A stretch of 64,000 nucleotides of DNA. Origin: an uncultured Clostridia bacterium. GTDB lineage: Bacteria; Bacillota; Clostridia; Lachnospirales; Lachnospiraceae. The notes under the pieces were generated by a model that was not told the DNA's origin, did not search any database, and saw only the letters and a program-made list of their open reading frames with translations. The position numbers and the translations under genes were made by a program. This document shows, piece by piece, positions 51,095-63,668 of the stretch. The DNA lies in the NCBI GenBank assembly GCA_947385955.1, contig CANDNA010000005.1, positions 1 to 64,000 of the forward strand. Direction: 5' to 3'. Numbering within the stretch: position 1 is the stretch's first letter; every line of letters starts with the position of its first letter.

Positions 51095-52998
51095 ATATGT
51101 TTTTCCTGTTCCAAATATACAAGCAATACCGAAATATCTGCCGGAGAAACACCTGAAATTCTGGATGCCTGACCGACAGAAACAGGTCTGTAAATTTTCA
51201 GTTTCTGCCTCGCTTCTATTCTCAGGCTTTTTATTTCATCATAATTTAACTGTTCCGGAATTTTTTTGTATTCCATTTTTTTATGCTGTTCCACCTGACG
51301 ATGCTGCCTGGCAATATATCCTTCATATTTGATTTCAATTTCAACCTGTTCAATCACATCCAAAGGAAGTGGTTTTCGATCCGGATCTATTTCCTTTAAC
51401 AGCTCATATGACAATTCCGGCCTGCACATCAACTCAGCCAGGCTGGTACCCGTTCTTAATCTGGCACTTCCATACTTCTCCAGAAACTTCTGATGCTCCA
51501 TACAGGCTCCTACCATAGTATGTTTCAGCCTTTCGATCTCCCTTTGAATAGATTTTTCTTTTTCATAGACTTTTCTGTATTCTTCCTCTGAAATAAGACC
51601 CGTTTCATATCCTTTTTTACGAAGCCGCAAATCCGCATTATCCTGACGAAGCAGCAAACGATATTCTGCCCTGGAAGTCATCATACGGTAGGGTTCAAAA
51701 GTTTCCTTTGTTACCAGATCATCAATCAATACACCAATATAACTTTCCGACCGATCCATAATAAGCGGCTCTTTTCCTTTGATCTCCATAGCTGCATTGA
51801 TTCCGGCAATCAATCCCTGCGCTGCTGCCTCCTCGTACCCGCTGCTCCCATTCAACTGACCGCCGCTGAACAGACCTTTTATTTTTTTAAACTCCAAAGA
51901 AGATTTCAACTGTATGGAATTAATACAATCATATTCTATGGCATAGGCATTTCTGACAATCCTGCAATGTTCCAGTCCCGGTACAGTACGATACATGGCA
52001 ATCTGAACATCTTCAGGAAGAGAGGATGACATTCCTCCCACATACATCTCATTGGTATGAAGGCCCTCCGGCTCAATAAATACCTGATGTCTGTTTTTAT
52101 CTGCAAATTTAACCACTTTGTCTTCTATAGAAGGACAATATCTGGGACCTGTACCCTCTATTACCCCCGCATAAATAGGAGAACGATCCAGATTTTCTCT
52201 TATTATTTTATGCGTTTCTTCATTGGTATAAGTCAGATAACAGGGAACCTGCTCTCTCTGTATTTCTTCCGGATCAGTGGAAAAAGAAAAAGGTACAATC
52301 CGCTCATCCCCTTTTTGTATTTCCATTTTGTCATAATCCAGAGACCGTCCATCCATTCTTGCCGGTGTTCCTGTTTTAAAACGACGCATCTCGATTCCCA
52401 GATTTTTCAGAGAATCCGTCAAATGGGTAGCTGCCTGCAGCCCATTAGGACCTGTATACGTAATAGACTCTCCACAAAGGCATCTGGCATTCAAATAAGT
52501 ACCGGTGCAGAGAATTACAGCTTTACATTCATATATAATTCCGGTAGCAATCTTAAGTCCTGTTATCTTTTTTTCAGCAGCACCATTTTTATCCTGATTA
52601 TCTTCAGTCAGAAGTTCACAGACCTCAGCCTGTTTCACCGTCAAATGTTCCTGATTTTCAATCACCTGACGCATTTTTCTGGTATAATCAGCTTTATCAG
52701 CCTGTGCTCTCAAAGAATGAACGGCAGGCCCTTTGGATTGATTCAACATTTTGGATTGTATAAATGTCTGATCAATCACTTTTCCCATTTCTCCGCCTAA
52801 CGCATCCAATTCCCTGACCAAATGTCCTTTGGATGATCCGCCGATATTAGGATTACAGGGCATGAGAGCAATGCTGTCTACACTGACTGTAAAAAGTACT
52901 GTTTCCAGACCCAGCCTGGCACAGGCAAGCGCTGCTTCACATCCTGCATGTCCCGCACCTACCACACATACATCTGATTGTTCCCTGATTTCAGGCAT
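51091..52998 (-). CDS. mnmG: tRNA uridine-5-carboxymethylaminomethyl modification enzyme MnmG
   Basis: MnmG with MnmE modifies wobble uridine 34 in tRNAs reading two-fold degenerate codons. The 635-residue FAD protein has the dinucleotide-binding [12 protein letters not shown] near residue 11 and family motifs such as [12 protein letters not shown] and GTYLNA. Start at 52998 with AGGAG upstream; the longer frame begins inside mnmE spacing and is not usual. It follows mnmE after 23 bp. Confidence 0.96.
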   Translation of the reverse strand: MPEIREQSDVCVVGAGHAGCEAALACARLGLETVLFTVSVDSIALMPCNPNIGGSSKGHLVRELDALGGEMGKVIDQTFIQSKMLNQSKGPAVHSLRAQADKADYTRKMRQVIENQEHLTVKQAEVCELLTEDNQDKNGAAEKKITGLKIATGIIYECKAVILCTGTYLNARCLCGESITYTGPNGLQAATHLTDSLKNLGIEMRRFKTGTPARMDGRSLDYDKMEIQKGDERIVPFSFSTDPEEIQREQVPCYLTYTNEETHKIIRENLDRSPIYAGVIEGTGPRYCPSIEDKVVKFADKNRHQVFIEPEGLHTNEMYVGGMSSSLPEDVQIAMYRTVPGLEHCRIVRNAYAIEYDCINSIQLKSSLEFKKIKGLFSGGQLNGSSGYEEAAAQGLIAGINAAMEIKGKEPLIMDRSESYIGVLIDDLVTKETFEPYRMMTSRAEYRLLLRQDNADLRLRKKGYETGLISEEEYRKVYEKEKSIQREIERLKHTMVGACMEHQKFLEKYGSARLRTGTSLAELMCRPELSYELLKEIDPDRKPLPLDVIEQVEIEIKYEGYIARQHRQVEQHKKMEYKKIPEQLNYDEIKSLRIEARQKLKIYRPVSVGQASRISGVSPADISVLLVYLEQEKHI

Positions 52999-53021
52999 AT
53001 TCTTCACTCCTTTTACACCCT

Positions 53022-54422
53022 CTATTTTCCCATACAAAAACGGGAAAAAATCTCATTGACCAAATCATCTCCCACTTCTTCACCGATGATTTTTCCCAGA
53101 CAGGCATAAGCATTCATCAAATCAATGGTATAAAAATCCTCCGGCATTTCCAGCATAACACTTTCTTTCACCATAAGGATACTCTCATAAGCCTCCTGCA
53201 GAGCCTCCTTCTGTCTGATATTGGTAATATACACTTCATTTTCAAACGAAATTTCCCCATAAAAAAATAACTTCTGAATGGCTTTTTCCAGATCTTCCAT
53301 TCCTTTTTTCTCTTTCAGGGATACTTTTATAACCGGATACAGACAATTGTCTTTCCATTTATCCTTTAAAACATCCTCTGTCACTACACTGGGCAGATCT
53401 GTTTTATTCAACAGGATCAGGCAGGGTTTTTCCTGAATATTTTTCTGAATAAAAGACAAAATATAGAAATCATTTTCATCCAGAGGGACCGAAGCATCCA
53501 CCACATATAAAATCAAATCCGCCTCTTTTGCAGACTGAATTGCCCGTTCCACACCTATTTTTTCTACGGTATCTTCTGTAAAACGGATACCGGCCGTATC
53601 TTTGACCCGCAGACAAATATGCTGCAATCGAATGGATTCCTCCAAAATATCCCTGGTCGTTCCCGCAATATCCGTAACAATTGCCCTTTCTTCTCCTGAT
53701 AACACGTTTAATAAAGAGGACTTTCCCGCATTGGGTTTCCCGAGAATCACTGTTCCAATGCCTTCCTTTATCATACGTCCATCTCCGGCAGAATCCAGAA
53801 GTTTTTTTAATTCACCGGAAAGTTCTTCCAAAATCAGAGACAGTTTCTCTTGATATCCTTCTATACTGATATGCTCCGGATCATCAAGTGCAGATTCAAT
53901 AAAAGCAATTTCATATAAAATCTTTTCCCGAAGCTCTTTTACTCTGGAAAAAACAGCGCCTTTCAGTTGATGAAAAGAGGACTTTAAAGCCAGTTCATTA
54001 TCAGACTGTATCACATCCATAACGGCTTCTGCTTTGGATAAATCAATCCTTCCGTTTAAAAAGGCACGTCTGGTAAATTCCCCCGGTTCTGCAAGTCTTG
54101 CCCCATTCTTAAGTACAGTTTCCAAAATACGGTTTGTAACCAGGATACCTCCATGACAATTGATTTCTACCGTATCTTCTGCCGTATAACTTCTGGGAGC
54201 CTTCATAACAGAAACCATTACTTCATCCACAGGTTCTTCTCCATCATAAATAAACCCGTAATGAATGGTATGGCTCTCTACATGCTTCAGTATATGTCTT
54301 TTACTCTTTGTTCCAAAAATCCGGTCCGCCACAGAAATTGCCTGATCTCCGCTGATCCTGATAATACTGATTCCTGACTGAGCCAGAGCAGTGGCAACTG
54401 CTGCTATCGTTTCTCTATACAT
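53022..54422 (-). CDS. mnmE: tRNA modification GTPase MnmE (TrmE)
   Basis: The 466-residue protein has the N-terminal folate-binding domain (to ~120), a helical domain, and an inserted G domain with [12 protein letters not shown] near 228, DTAGIR near 275 and NKTD near 338. It ends in the family's FCMGK, whose Cys is important for activity. GGAGA precedes the ATG at 54422; an upstream in-frame start is not supported. A short hairpin repeat and the jag terminator lie in the gap upstream. Confidence 0.96.
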   Translation of the reverse strand: MYRETIAAVATALAQSGISIIRISGDQAISVADRIFGTKSKRHILKHVESHTIHYGFIYDGEEPVDEVMVSVMKAPRSYTAEDTVEINCHGGILVTNRILETVLKNGARLAEPGEFTRRAFLNGRIDLSKAEAVMDVIQSDNELALKSSFHQLKGAVFSRVKELREKILYEIAFIESALDDPEHISIEGYQEKLSLILEELSGELKKLLDSAGDGRMIKEGIGTVILGKPNAGKSSLLNVLSGEERAIVTDIAGTTRDILEESIRLQHICLRVKDTAGIRFTEDTVEKIGVERAIQSAKEADLILYVVDASVPLDENDFYILSFIQKNIQEKPCLILLNKTDLPSVVTEDVLKDKWKDNCLYPVIKVSLKEKKGMEDLEKAIQKLFFYGEISFENEVYITNIRQKEALQEAYESILMVKESVMLEMPEDFYTIDLMNAYACLGKIIGEEVGDDLVNEIFSRFCMGK

Positions 54423-54436
54423 AATAAATCTCCAGG

Positions 54437-54471
54437 AATATAGAAAGCCCACAAAAAGTTCTTTCTATTGT
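54437..54471. repeat. Short hairpin repeat, copy 3
   Basis: ATAGAAAG and CTTTCTAT pair over 8 bp with a 13-nt loop; the right arm CTTTCTATTGTCATACAT is identical to that of copy 2 (36835-36869). It lies in front of the mnmE ribosome site. Confidence 0.65.
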
Positions 54472-54484
54472 CATACATGCAAAT

Positions 54485-54510
54485 GCCCGGTTATATGATG
54501 ATAACCGGGC
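54485..54510 (-). terminator. Terminator-like hairpin after jag
   Basis: GCCCGGTTAT and ATAACCGGGC make a perfect 10-bp stem with a 6-nt loop, 28 bp after the jag stop. The following ATTTGC is T-poor, so termination may be partial. Confidence 0.7.
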
Positions 54511-54538
54511 CTGTACCTTTCACATATCTATAAGACAC

Positions 54539-55162
54539 TTACTTTTTCAGTGTCACAACCACTCTTCTGAAAGGCTCATCCCCTTCGCTGTGTGTCACTA
54601 CATATCTGTCATTCTGCAATGCAGAATGGATAATTCTTCTTTCATAAGGATTCATCGGTTCCAGAGAAACCGGACGTTTTGTCCTTTTTACCTTAAAAGC
54701 AATATTTTTTGCCAGATTTTCCAGTGTATCTTTTCTTCTCTTTCTGTAGTTTTCTGTATCTACCTTAACCCGGATATAATTTTCCACATCTTTATTGACG
54801 ACAAGAGAAGTCAGGTACTGCAAAGAATCCAATGTCTGTCCCCTTTTTCCGATCAGCACACCCATTTCATCTCCCTGCAGATCTATATCCATAAAATGAT
54901 CCAGTTCATCATATTTGATTTCTATCACAACTGTCAGATTCATAGCCTCAAAGACATCATTCAAAAATGATCTGGCTATATCCTGAACAGAAGATTTTAC
55001 TTTTGCTTTGATAACTGCAGATCTGGCGCCAATTCCCAGAAACCCTGCAGAGCCTTCATCTATGACATCATATTCCAGTTTATCGCTTGTAACGGATAAT
55101 TTCCGACAGGCTTCCGTAATTGCGTCATCAACTGTCTTTGCAGTAATTTCAATAAATTCCAT
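54539..55162 (-). CDS. jag: RNA-binding protein Jag / KhpB
   Basis: The 207-residue protein has an N-terminal Jag domain (~1-50), a type II KH domain with GVLIGKRGQTLDSLQYL near 100, and an R3H domain (~145-205, PYERRIIH). In related bacteria it binds RNA with KhpA and affects cell elongation and division. It follows yidC, as in most Firmicutes, with 15 bp between. AGGAGG precedes the ATG. Confidence 0.95.
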   Translation of the reverse strand: MEFIEITAKTVDDAITEACRKLSVTSDKLEYDVIDEGSAGFLGIGARSAVIKAKVKSSVQDIARSFLNDVFEAMNLTVVIEIKYDELDHFMDIDLQGDEMGVLIGKRGQTLDSLQYLTSLVVNKDVENYIRVKVDTENYRKRRKDTLENLAKNIAFKVKRTKRPVSLEPMNPYERRIIHSALQNDRYVVTHSEGDEPFRRVVVTLKK

Positions 55163-55177
55163 CCCGATTACCTCCTC

Positions 55178-56470
55178 TTAATTTTTGTTGTTTTTCTCAT
55201 TGTACTCCCTGACCATATTTGCTTTTGCTGCTATACTGCCCGGCTCCCTGTGGGTTTCATAATATTCTCTGGCTCTTCTCAGCTTTTCTTCTTTCTCATC
55301 CTCCGTATACCTGGATTTGGAAGAATTCATCCTTCTGGTATTGATGGAAGCATTGTCATTGATCTGCTTACCGGAAACACCCATTTTTTCCAGCTTTTTT
55401 TCTCTCTTTTCCAGATTCTTCTGAATGACTTCATCCATATCAATTTTATCAATGTGCTTATTGATCAAAACCTGCTGAATACTTCTGACCACAGCGCCGG
55501 CTACCCAATACACACCCATACCGGCAGGAAGTGTAAAACAGAATATCGCAGACATAATCGGCATCATCATATTCATCGTTTTCATAGAAGCAGCCATACT
55601 GTCCTGCTGGCCGTTATTTCCTTTGGTTTCCGGCTGAGGCATCAGTTTCACATTCAACCACTGAGTAAAAGCCGCCAAAAACGGAATCATAAGCGCACCA
55701 ACTACCATCAGATACGCTCCCGAAGCCATCGCATCCCGCATCATATAAGAAGGGGAATTGGCAATATTCAAACCAAGAAAGCTGTTATATTCATTTAATT
55801 TTTCAACCGTATTGGTCACATCCGCAGCCAGAGAAGGAAAACGATCTATAATACTCTGCCACTCTGCAGTGGAAGCCCGGTTCAGACAGTCAATATACGT
55901 ATTCTGAACATAAGAAGCTGTCCCATTTAAAAAAGCCTCATTGGTAAACTGCTTGGCATAAATATTGGCATTGGTAAAACTTTGCAGCAATTCTGCACTT
56001 CCGCTCTGAGCGATCAACTTGTCCACAAGAGGAAAAAAAGATTCCCGAATTTGCTGTACATAGGCGGGCATAGAATTGATAACCCGATACAATGCAAACA
56101 AAATCGGCATCTGAATCAAAAGCTGCAGACAACTTCCGGTAGGAGACACGCCATATTTGTCATAAACCGCTTTTGTCTCCTCATTCATGGCCATCATGGA
56201 ATCATTGTCTTTTTTATTTTTATACTTTTTCTGAATTTCCTGCAGTTCAGGATTCATCTTGGCAGACAATTTGGAAAATTTCTGCTGCTTGATAGTCAGC
56301 GGTGTCATACACCCATAAATTACGATTGTAAATAAAATAATAGACAGACCTATATTGGGAATCCCCATCTTGTCCAGCAGGATAAAGATCCCATCCATCA
56401 GATATCCCAATATAATCGCAATCGGTCGCAAAAATCCCGACTGCTGTGTCAATAATATACCACCCGGCAA
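55178..56470 (-). CDS. yidC: Membrane protein insertase YidC (SpoIIIJ/OxaA type)
   Basis: YidC inserts membrane proteins alone or with SecYEG. The protein has about five membrane helices, the conserved core GLSIILFTIVIYG, then a hydrophilic groove sector, and QQVLINKHIDKID before a basic C-terminal tail of ~75 residues, typical of the YidC1 type without the large Gram-negative periplasmic domain. I place the start at TTG 56470 (430 residues) because AAGGAGG is 7 bp upstream; the frame extends to another TTG at 56488 that overlaps that site. The tail would contact ribosomes. Confidence 0.93.
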   Translation of the reverse strand: MPGGILLTQQSGFLRPIAIILGYLMDGIFILLDKMGIPNIGLSIILFTIVIYGCMTPLTIKQQKFSKLSAKMNPELQEIQKKYKNKKDNDSMMAMNEETKAVYDKYGVSPTGSCLQLLIQMPILFALYRVINSMPAYVQQIRESFFPLVDKLIAQSGSAELLQSFTNANIYAKQFTNEAFLNGTASYVQNTYIDCLNRASTAEWQSIIDRFPSLAADVTNTVEKLNEYNSFLGLNIANSPSYMMRDAMASGAYLMVVGALMIPFLAAFTQWLNVKLMPQPETKGNNGQQDSMAASMKTMNMMMPIMSAIFCFTLPAGMGVYWVAGAVVRSIQQVLINKHIDKIDMDEVIQKNLEKREKKLEKMGVSGKQINDNASINTRRMNSSKSRYTEDEKEEKLRRAREYYETHREPGSIAAKANMVREYNEKNNKN

Positions 56471-56515
56471 TTTTTTTTCCTCCTTCAATCGTTCCTTCCC
56501 TGTCTGATTATAAAA

Positions 56516-56725
56516 TCAGGGAACAGGATCATATCCTCCCTTTGAAAACGGATTACACCGAAGTATCCTCCAGGCAGTTAACATCCCGCCCTTCCAGATA
56601 CCATATCTTTCAAATGCCTCAATCCCATACTGAGAACAGCAGGGATAATAGGGACATTTTACTCTTTTTAAAGGAGACAGATATTTTTGATACATTTTTA
56701 TGAAATCAATCACAATTTTTTTCAT
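56516..56725 (-). CDS. yidD: Membrane protein insertion efficiency factor YidD
   Basis: The ~69-residue protein begins [19 protein letters not shown], then the family's cysteine-rich core [19 protein letters not shown], and ends in DPVP. YidD sits between rnpA and yidC in most bacteria and helps membrane insertion by an amphipathic helix. The start is uncertain: adjacent ATG codons at 56728 and 56725 fit the family length, and a TTG at 56758 is also in frame but sits too close to its GGGGG site. Confidence 0.92.
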   Translation of the reverse strand: MKKIVIDFIKMYQKYLSPLKRVKCPYYPCCSQYGIEAFERYGIWKGGMLTAWRILRCNPFSKGGYDPVP

Positions 56726-56764
56726 CATTAAATCCAAATGCTTCACAAAATTCGCCAATTCCCC

Positions 56765-57100
56765 CTATCGGAGAATCTTATGGAGCTTTCCCAAATGTAA
56801 CATGGCACTGTTGATTTCTTTGTAAGAAACCTCTGCCGCACAACCTCTTGCAACGACTACTATATCCAAACCACTATCAAATATATTTTCATGCAGCCGA
56901 TAGCTTTCACGGATCAGTCTCGTAATACGATGCCTTACCACACTATTCCCTACTTTTTTGCTGACAGATATCCCCAGTCTGTTTCCTTCCTGATTATTTT
57001 CCATAATATACATAACTAAATACTTATTGGCACAGGACCTGCCATTTTTATAGACAGTCCGGAAATCTCTGTTTTTTTTCAAAGAATCAGAAAATATCAT
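56765..57100 (-). CDS. rnpA: Ribonuclease P protein component
   Basis: RnpA helps the catalytic RNase P RNA to process tRNA 5' ends. The 111-residue protein carries the RNR-like signature GNSVVRHRITRLIRESYR near residues 51-68 and LGISVSKKVGN before it. Start at ATG 57100 gives MIFSDSLKKNRDF, the usual N terminus; the longer frame extends into the spacer to rpmH. It is 45 bp downstream of rpmH in the canonical order. Confidence 0.95.
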   Translation of the reverse strand: MIFSDSLKKNRDFRTVYKNGRSCANKYLVMYIMENNQEGNRLGISVSKKVGNSVVRHRITRLIRESYRLHENIFDSGLDIVVVARGCAAEVSYKEINSAMLHLGKLHKILR

Positions 57101-57145
57101 ACATAAAACCTGCAGATAAGAGAAAAAAGGCCACATAACTGCGGC

Positions 57146-57280
57146 CTATGCTGATAATCTCTTTCTTCCCTTTGCTCTTCTTGCAGCTAAAACTTTTCTT
57201 CCGCCCGGAGTACTCATTCTTGCACGAAAGCCATGAACCTTGGATCTCTGTCTCTTCTTTGGCTGAAATGTCATTTTCAT
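57146..57280 (-). CDS. rpmH: 50S ribosomal protein L34
   Basis: The 44-residue protein [14 protein letters not shown]...KRLSA matches L34 in full. It sits at the exit-tunnel side of the large subunit. AGGAGG is 9 bp before the ATG. It opens the rpmH-rnpA-yidD-yidC-jag unit behind a consensus promoter, divergent from dnaA. Confidence 0.98.
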   Translation of the reverse strand: MKMTFQPKKRQRSKVHGFRARMSTPGGRKVLAARRAKGRKRLSA

Positions 57281-57320
57281 ACGGATACACCTCCTTTTAT
57301 CTATGGAAAATATCGTTACA

Positions 57321-57349
57321 ATTATATAAGATACACACTTGCAAGTCAA
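57321..57349 (-). promoter_or_regulatory. Promoter of the rpmH operon
   Basis: Minus strand TTGACT (57344-57349), 17 bp, TATAAT (57321-57326), about 40 bp before rpmH. It is nearly full consensus. Confidence 0.85.
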
Positions 57350-57419
57350 GCAAAACCCTTATTTTTCCTGAAAAATATCTTAAGAAAAATTTTTTTATTT
57401 TCATCTGCTTAACATAACA

Positions 57420-57535
57420 TTATCCACAAAATGTGTATAAATTGTGGATAACTCTGTTATTCCCTGTGTAAAACTCCAAATTTGTTCCAAATTTACGCAA
57501 ATTTGATGTTTATAACTTTGTTCCAGTTATCCACA
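57420..57535. other. oriC, upstream DnaA-box cluster
   Basis: Three perfect 9-mer DnaA boxes: TTATCCACA at 57420-57428 and 57527-57535 on the plus strand and TGTGGATAA at 57443-57451 inverted. The 57450-57525 interval is AT-rich. The 57281-57652 region has no gene: it holds the rpmH promoter, these boxes and the dnaA promoter. Confidence 0.88.
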
Positions 57536-57586
57536 GACAGATTACATTCCTGAAATACTATGTCAACTACTCTCTTCTGAAAGCAT

Positions 57587-57615
57587 TTGAAATTTTTAAA
57601 TAGATACGTTATTAT
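57587..57615 (+). promoter_or_regulatory. Promoter of dnaA
   Basis: TTGAAA (57587-57592), 17 bp, TATTAT (57610-57615), about 37 bp before the ATG. The adjacent DnaA boxes would allow autoregulation. Confidence 0.65.
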
Positions 57616-57652
57616 ATATTGTGAGATAATTTCAGATCAGGAGAGTCAGAAG

Positions 57653-59008
57653 ATGGAAGAAATCAAAAATGCCTGGGAAACCATAAAGGAAACAATCAAA
57701 ACAGAATACGATTTATCGGAAATTTCCTATACGACATGGGTTGCCCCTCTGAAATTCTATAAAATAGAAGAAAATACGGTGATCATTTCCATTCCTTCCG
57801 ATCAGTCTCATGCGCTGAAATATATTTCCAGCAAATATAAAAGCTATTTTCAGGTAACCATCTCAGAGATGATGAACCATACCTATGAAGTATCTTTTAT
57901 TCTGGAAAAAGACCAGGAAGCAGAATCGGAAACATTTCACCAGGATCCCAGGCATCTGCAGAACTATTCCAATGCCAACTTAAATCCAAAATATAAGTTT
58001 GATACTTTTATTGTGGGTTCCAATAACAAATTTGCCCATTCCGCTTCTCTTGCAGTGGCAGAATCACCGGGTGTTACTTATAATCCTCTTTATCTGTATG
58101 GAGGAGCCGGACTTGGAAAAACCCATTTGATCCATTCCATCGGGCATTTCATCCTGGAACACAATCCGGAAAAAAAAGTGCTTTATGTAACCAGTGAACA
58201 GTTTACCAATGAAGTAATCGAATCCATCCGAAGCGGTAATGCTGCTGCCATGACCAATCTGCGTGAAAAATACAGAACCGTAGATGTCCTTATGATAGAT
58301 GATATACAGTTTATAATAGGAAAGGAAAGCACACAGGAAGAGTTTTTCCATACCTTTAATGTGCTGCATTCTGCAAGAAAACAGATCATTCTTTCATCTG
58401 ACAAGCCTCCGAAAGATATGGAAACACTGGAAGAGCGGTTCCGTTCCCGTTTTGAATGGGGACTGATCGCAGATATTCAAATACCGGATTATGAAACCAA
58501 AATGGCCATTCTGCGGAAAAATGCGGAGCATTTTGACAAAAAAATAAGCGATGAAATACTTGACTATATCGCTGCCAATATCAAATCCAATATCAGGGAG
58601 CTGGAAGGCGCTTTCAACAAAATCGTAGCATTTATCAGGCTCAATAAGGTGGAAGAAGTCACAATGGAAATGGCGGAAGATGCCTTAAAGGATATCATCA
58701 ATCCGGATCAGCCCAGAACCATCACGCCAACTCTGATTCTGGAAACAGTAGCCGAACACTATAATATCAGTCCGGATGATATTGTGTCCAGAAAAAGAAA
58801 CGGAGAACTGATACAGCCAAGACATGTGGTTATGTATCTGTGCCGCAGTCTGATTGATATACCGTTTACCAACATTGCCCGGCTTCTGAATAAAAAAGAC
58901 CATACCACTATCATTCATGGTGTGAATAAAATAACCGAAGACATGGAAAAAGATGTGGATTTAAAAAATAAGATCGATGTGATACGGAAAATTCTCAATC
59001 CCTCCTGA
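57653..59008 (+). CDS. dnaA: Chromosomal replication initiator DnaA
   Basis: DnaA opens oriC and loads the helicase. The 451-residue protein has domain I (~1-80), a short linker, an AAA+ domain with GGAGLGKTHL near 153 and VLMIDDIQF near 215, and the C-terminal DNA-binding domain with KKDHTTIIHGVNKI near 415. Start ATG 57653 has AGGAGAG upstream; the open frame extends further 5' but through the promoter. DnaA boxes flank the gene on both sides. Confidence 0.97.
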   Translation: MEEIKNAWETIKETIKTEYDLSEISYTTWVAPLKFYKIEENTVIISIPSDQSHALKYISSKYKSYFQVTISEMMNHTYEVSFILEKDQEAESETFHQDPRHLQNYSNANLNPKYKFDTFIVGSNNKFAHSASLAVAESPGVTYNPLYLYGGAGLGKTHLIHSIGHFILEHNPEKKVLYVTSEQFTNEVIESIRSGNAAAMTNLREKYRTVDVLMIDDIQFIIGKESTQEEFFHTFNVLHSARKQIILSSDKPPKDMETLEERFRSRFEWGLIADIQIPDYETKMAILRKNAEHFDKKISDEILDYIAANIKSNIRELEGAFNKIVAFIRLNKVEEVTMEMAEDALKDIINPDQPRTITPTLILETVAEHYNISPDDIVSRKRNGELIQPRHVVMYLCRSLIDIPFTNIARLLNKKDHTTIIHGVNKITEDMEKDVDLKNKIDVIRKILNPS

Positions 59009-59032
59009 AAGGCTTTTCACATTCCGATTCTT

Positions 59033-59217
59033 TTATCCACAGGCAATTCTCTGTTTTTCACCTTCAAAATATTTTCATTTTCTCCCGAAAATAGTATAAT
59101 GGAGGAGATATAAACAAATTCACACCTATTATGAATAAGATTATGAATTATTTATTATTATATAACCGGCTTCACGTAAACATAAATCAGAATCTGAAGG
59201 AAAGGAAGTTATACACA
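59033..59217. other. oriC, dnaA-dnaN spacer with DnaA boxes and AT-rich stretch
   Basis: A perfect TTATCCACA at 59033-59041 and a relaxed TTATACACA at 59209-59217, which ends 1 bp before the dnaN start codon. Between them 59128-59165 is almost wholly A/T and is a candidate unwinding element. With the upstream cluster this gives a bipartite origin as in Bacillus. Confidence 0.7.
59072..59100 (+). promoter_or_regulatory. Promoter of dnaN
   Basis: TTTTCA (59072-59077), 17 bp, TATAAT (59095-59100). The leader of about 110 nt runs through the AT-rich part of the origin. Confidence 0.55.
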
Positions 59218-59218
59218 G

Positions 59219-60328
59219 ATGAAATTAATATGTTCCAAAACAGCCCTTCTTAACGGTGTACAGATAGTATCCAAAGCTGTTCCCAGCAAAACCACAATGT
59301 CTATTCTGGAATGTATCTTAATTGATGCAAGAAGAAATGAAATCACTTTGATTGCCAATGATATGGAACTTGGGATCGAAACCAGGATAGAAGGCACCAT
59401 TGCAGAAAAGGGAATGATTGCATTGGATGCCAGAATTTTTCTTGAGATCGTCAGAAAACTTCCTGAAAATGATATTACCATCCATACAGATCCGTCTTTG
59501 AAAACTACCATTACCTGTGAAAAAGCAAAATTTAACATCATAGGAAAATCCGGGGAGGATTTTTCATTTCTTCCTGTCATCGAAAAAGAAGATTGTGTAA
59601 TGCTGTCTCAGTTTACTTTAAAGGAAGTAATCAGACAGACTATATTTTCTATTGCAGACAATGAAAACAATAAACTGATGACAGGAGAACTGTTTGAAAT
59701 TAAAGAGGACAATCTGAAAGTGGTTTCTCTGGACGGACACAGAATCTCTATTCGTAACATTAAGCTGAAAAACTTTTACAGGGACAGAAAAGCTGTCATC
59801 CCGGGTAAGACATTAATTGAAATCGCTAAAATACTCAGCGGGGATACGGATAAGGATGTTTCTGTTTTCTTTACCGGCAAGCATGTAATCTTCGAATTTG
59901 ATCAGACGATGGTGGTTTCCCGTCTGATAGAAGGTGAATATTTCAGAATAGAGCAGATGTTGTCCAGTGATTATGAAACGAAAATCAAAATTAATAAAAA
60001 AGAATTTTTGAACTGCATTGACAGGGCTACGCTTCTGGTAAAAGAAGGGGATAAAAAACCTATTATCATAACCATCAATGACAGCAGCATGGAATTAAAG
60101 ATCAATTCCACTGTGGGAAGTATGAATGAGGAAATCGACATTAATAAAAGCGGTAAAGATATTATGATCGGTTTTAATCCCAAGTTTCTGATGGATGCCC
60201 TGAAGGTGATTGAGGATGAGGAAATCTATGTATATATGGTCAATCCCAAAGCGCCCTGCTTTATCAGAGATGCAGGAGAAAGTTATATTTATCTGATTCT
60301 GCCGGTTAATTTTACAACGGTTTCCTGA
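59219..60328 (+). CDS. dnaN: DNA polymerase III beta subunit (sliding clamp)
   Basis: The 369-residue protein is the ring-shaped processivity clamp. Three clamp domains are evident from the length and from motifs such as LIGGKSGEDF-like IIGKSGEDFSFLP near 112, SLDGHRIS near 170 and the C-terminal LILPVNF hydrophobic end. AAGGAAG precedes the ATG, and the DnaA-box-like TTATACACA lies right in front of it. It has normal family length and order after dnaA. Confidence 0.97.
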   Translation: MKLICSKTALLNGVQIVSKAVPSKTTMSILECILIDARRNEITLIANDMELGIETRIEGTIAEKGMIALDARIFLEIVRKLPENDITIHTDPSLKTTITCEKAKFNIIGKSGEDFSFLPVIEKEDCVMLSQFTLKEVIRQTIFSIADNENNKLMTGELFEIKEDNLKVVSLDGHRISIRNIKLKNFYRDRKAVIPGKTLIEIAKILSGDTDKDVSVFFTGKHVIFEFDQTMVVSRLIEGEYFRIEQMLSSDYETKIKINKKEFLNCIDRATLLVKEGDKKPIIITINDSSMELKINSTVGSMNEEIDINKSGKDIMIGFNPKFLMDALKVIEDEEIYVYMVNPKAPCFIRDAGESYIYLILPVNFTTVS

Positions 60329-60379
60329 AACGGCAGATCTGCGGGAAAATCACAGGTGAATGATTAGAAACGGAAAAAT

Positions 60380-60591
60380 ATGGAAAAACTTATTTTAAAA
60401 GACGAATATATCAAACTTGGTCAGGCTCTGAAAGCAGCCGGACTGGTGGAAAGCGGTGTGGAAGCGAAGTTTGCAATTCAGGACGGTCTGGTGTATGTAA
60501 ACGGCGAAGTGGAGCTGCGGCGCGGCAGGAAGCTGTATGGTAAAGATGTGTTCACATATCAGGGAAATCAGGTCAGAATAGAGGAATCGGT

Positions 60592-60595
<4 letters not shown>
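60380..60595 (+). CDS. yaaA: S4-domain RNA-binding protein YaaA
   Basis: The 71-residue protein is a lone S4 domain: LGQALKAAGLVESGVEAKFAIQDGLVYVNGEVELRRGRKL fits the S4 pattern. It is regularly found between dnaN and recF in Firmicutes and is linked to ribosome assembly. The stop codon overlaps the recF start in ATGA (60592-60595). The upstream 51-bp gap carries no separate signal that I can see. Confidence 0.93.
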
Positions 60596-63652
<3,057 letters not shown>

Positions 63653-63668
63653 GTGAGAGGAGACTGGT

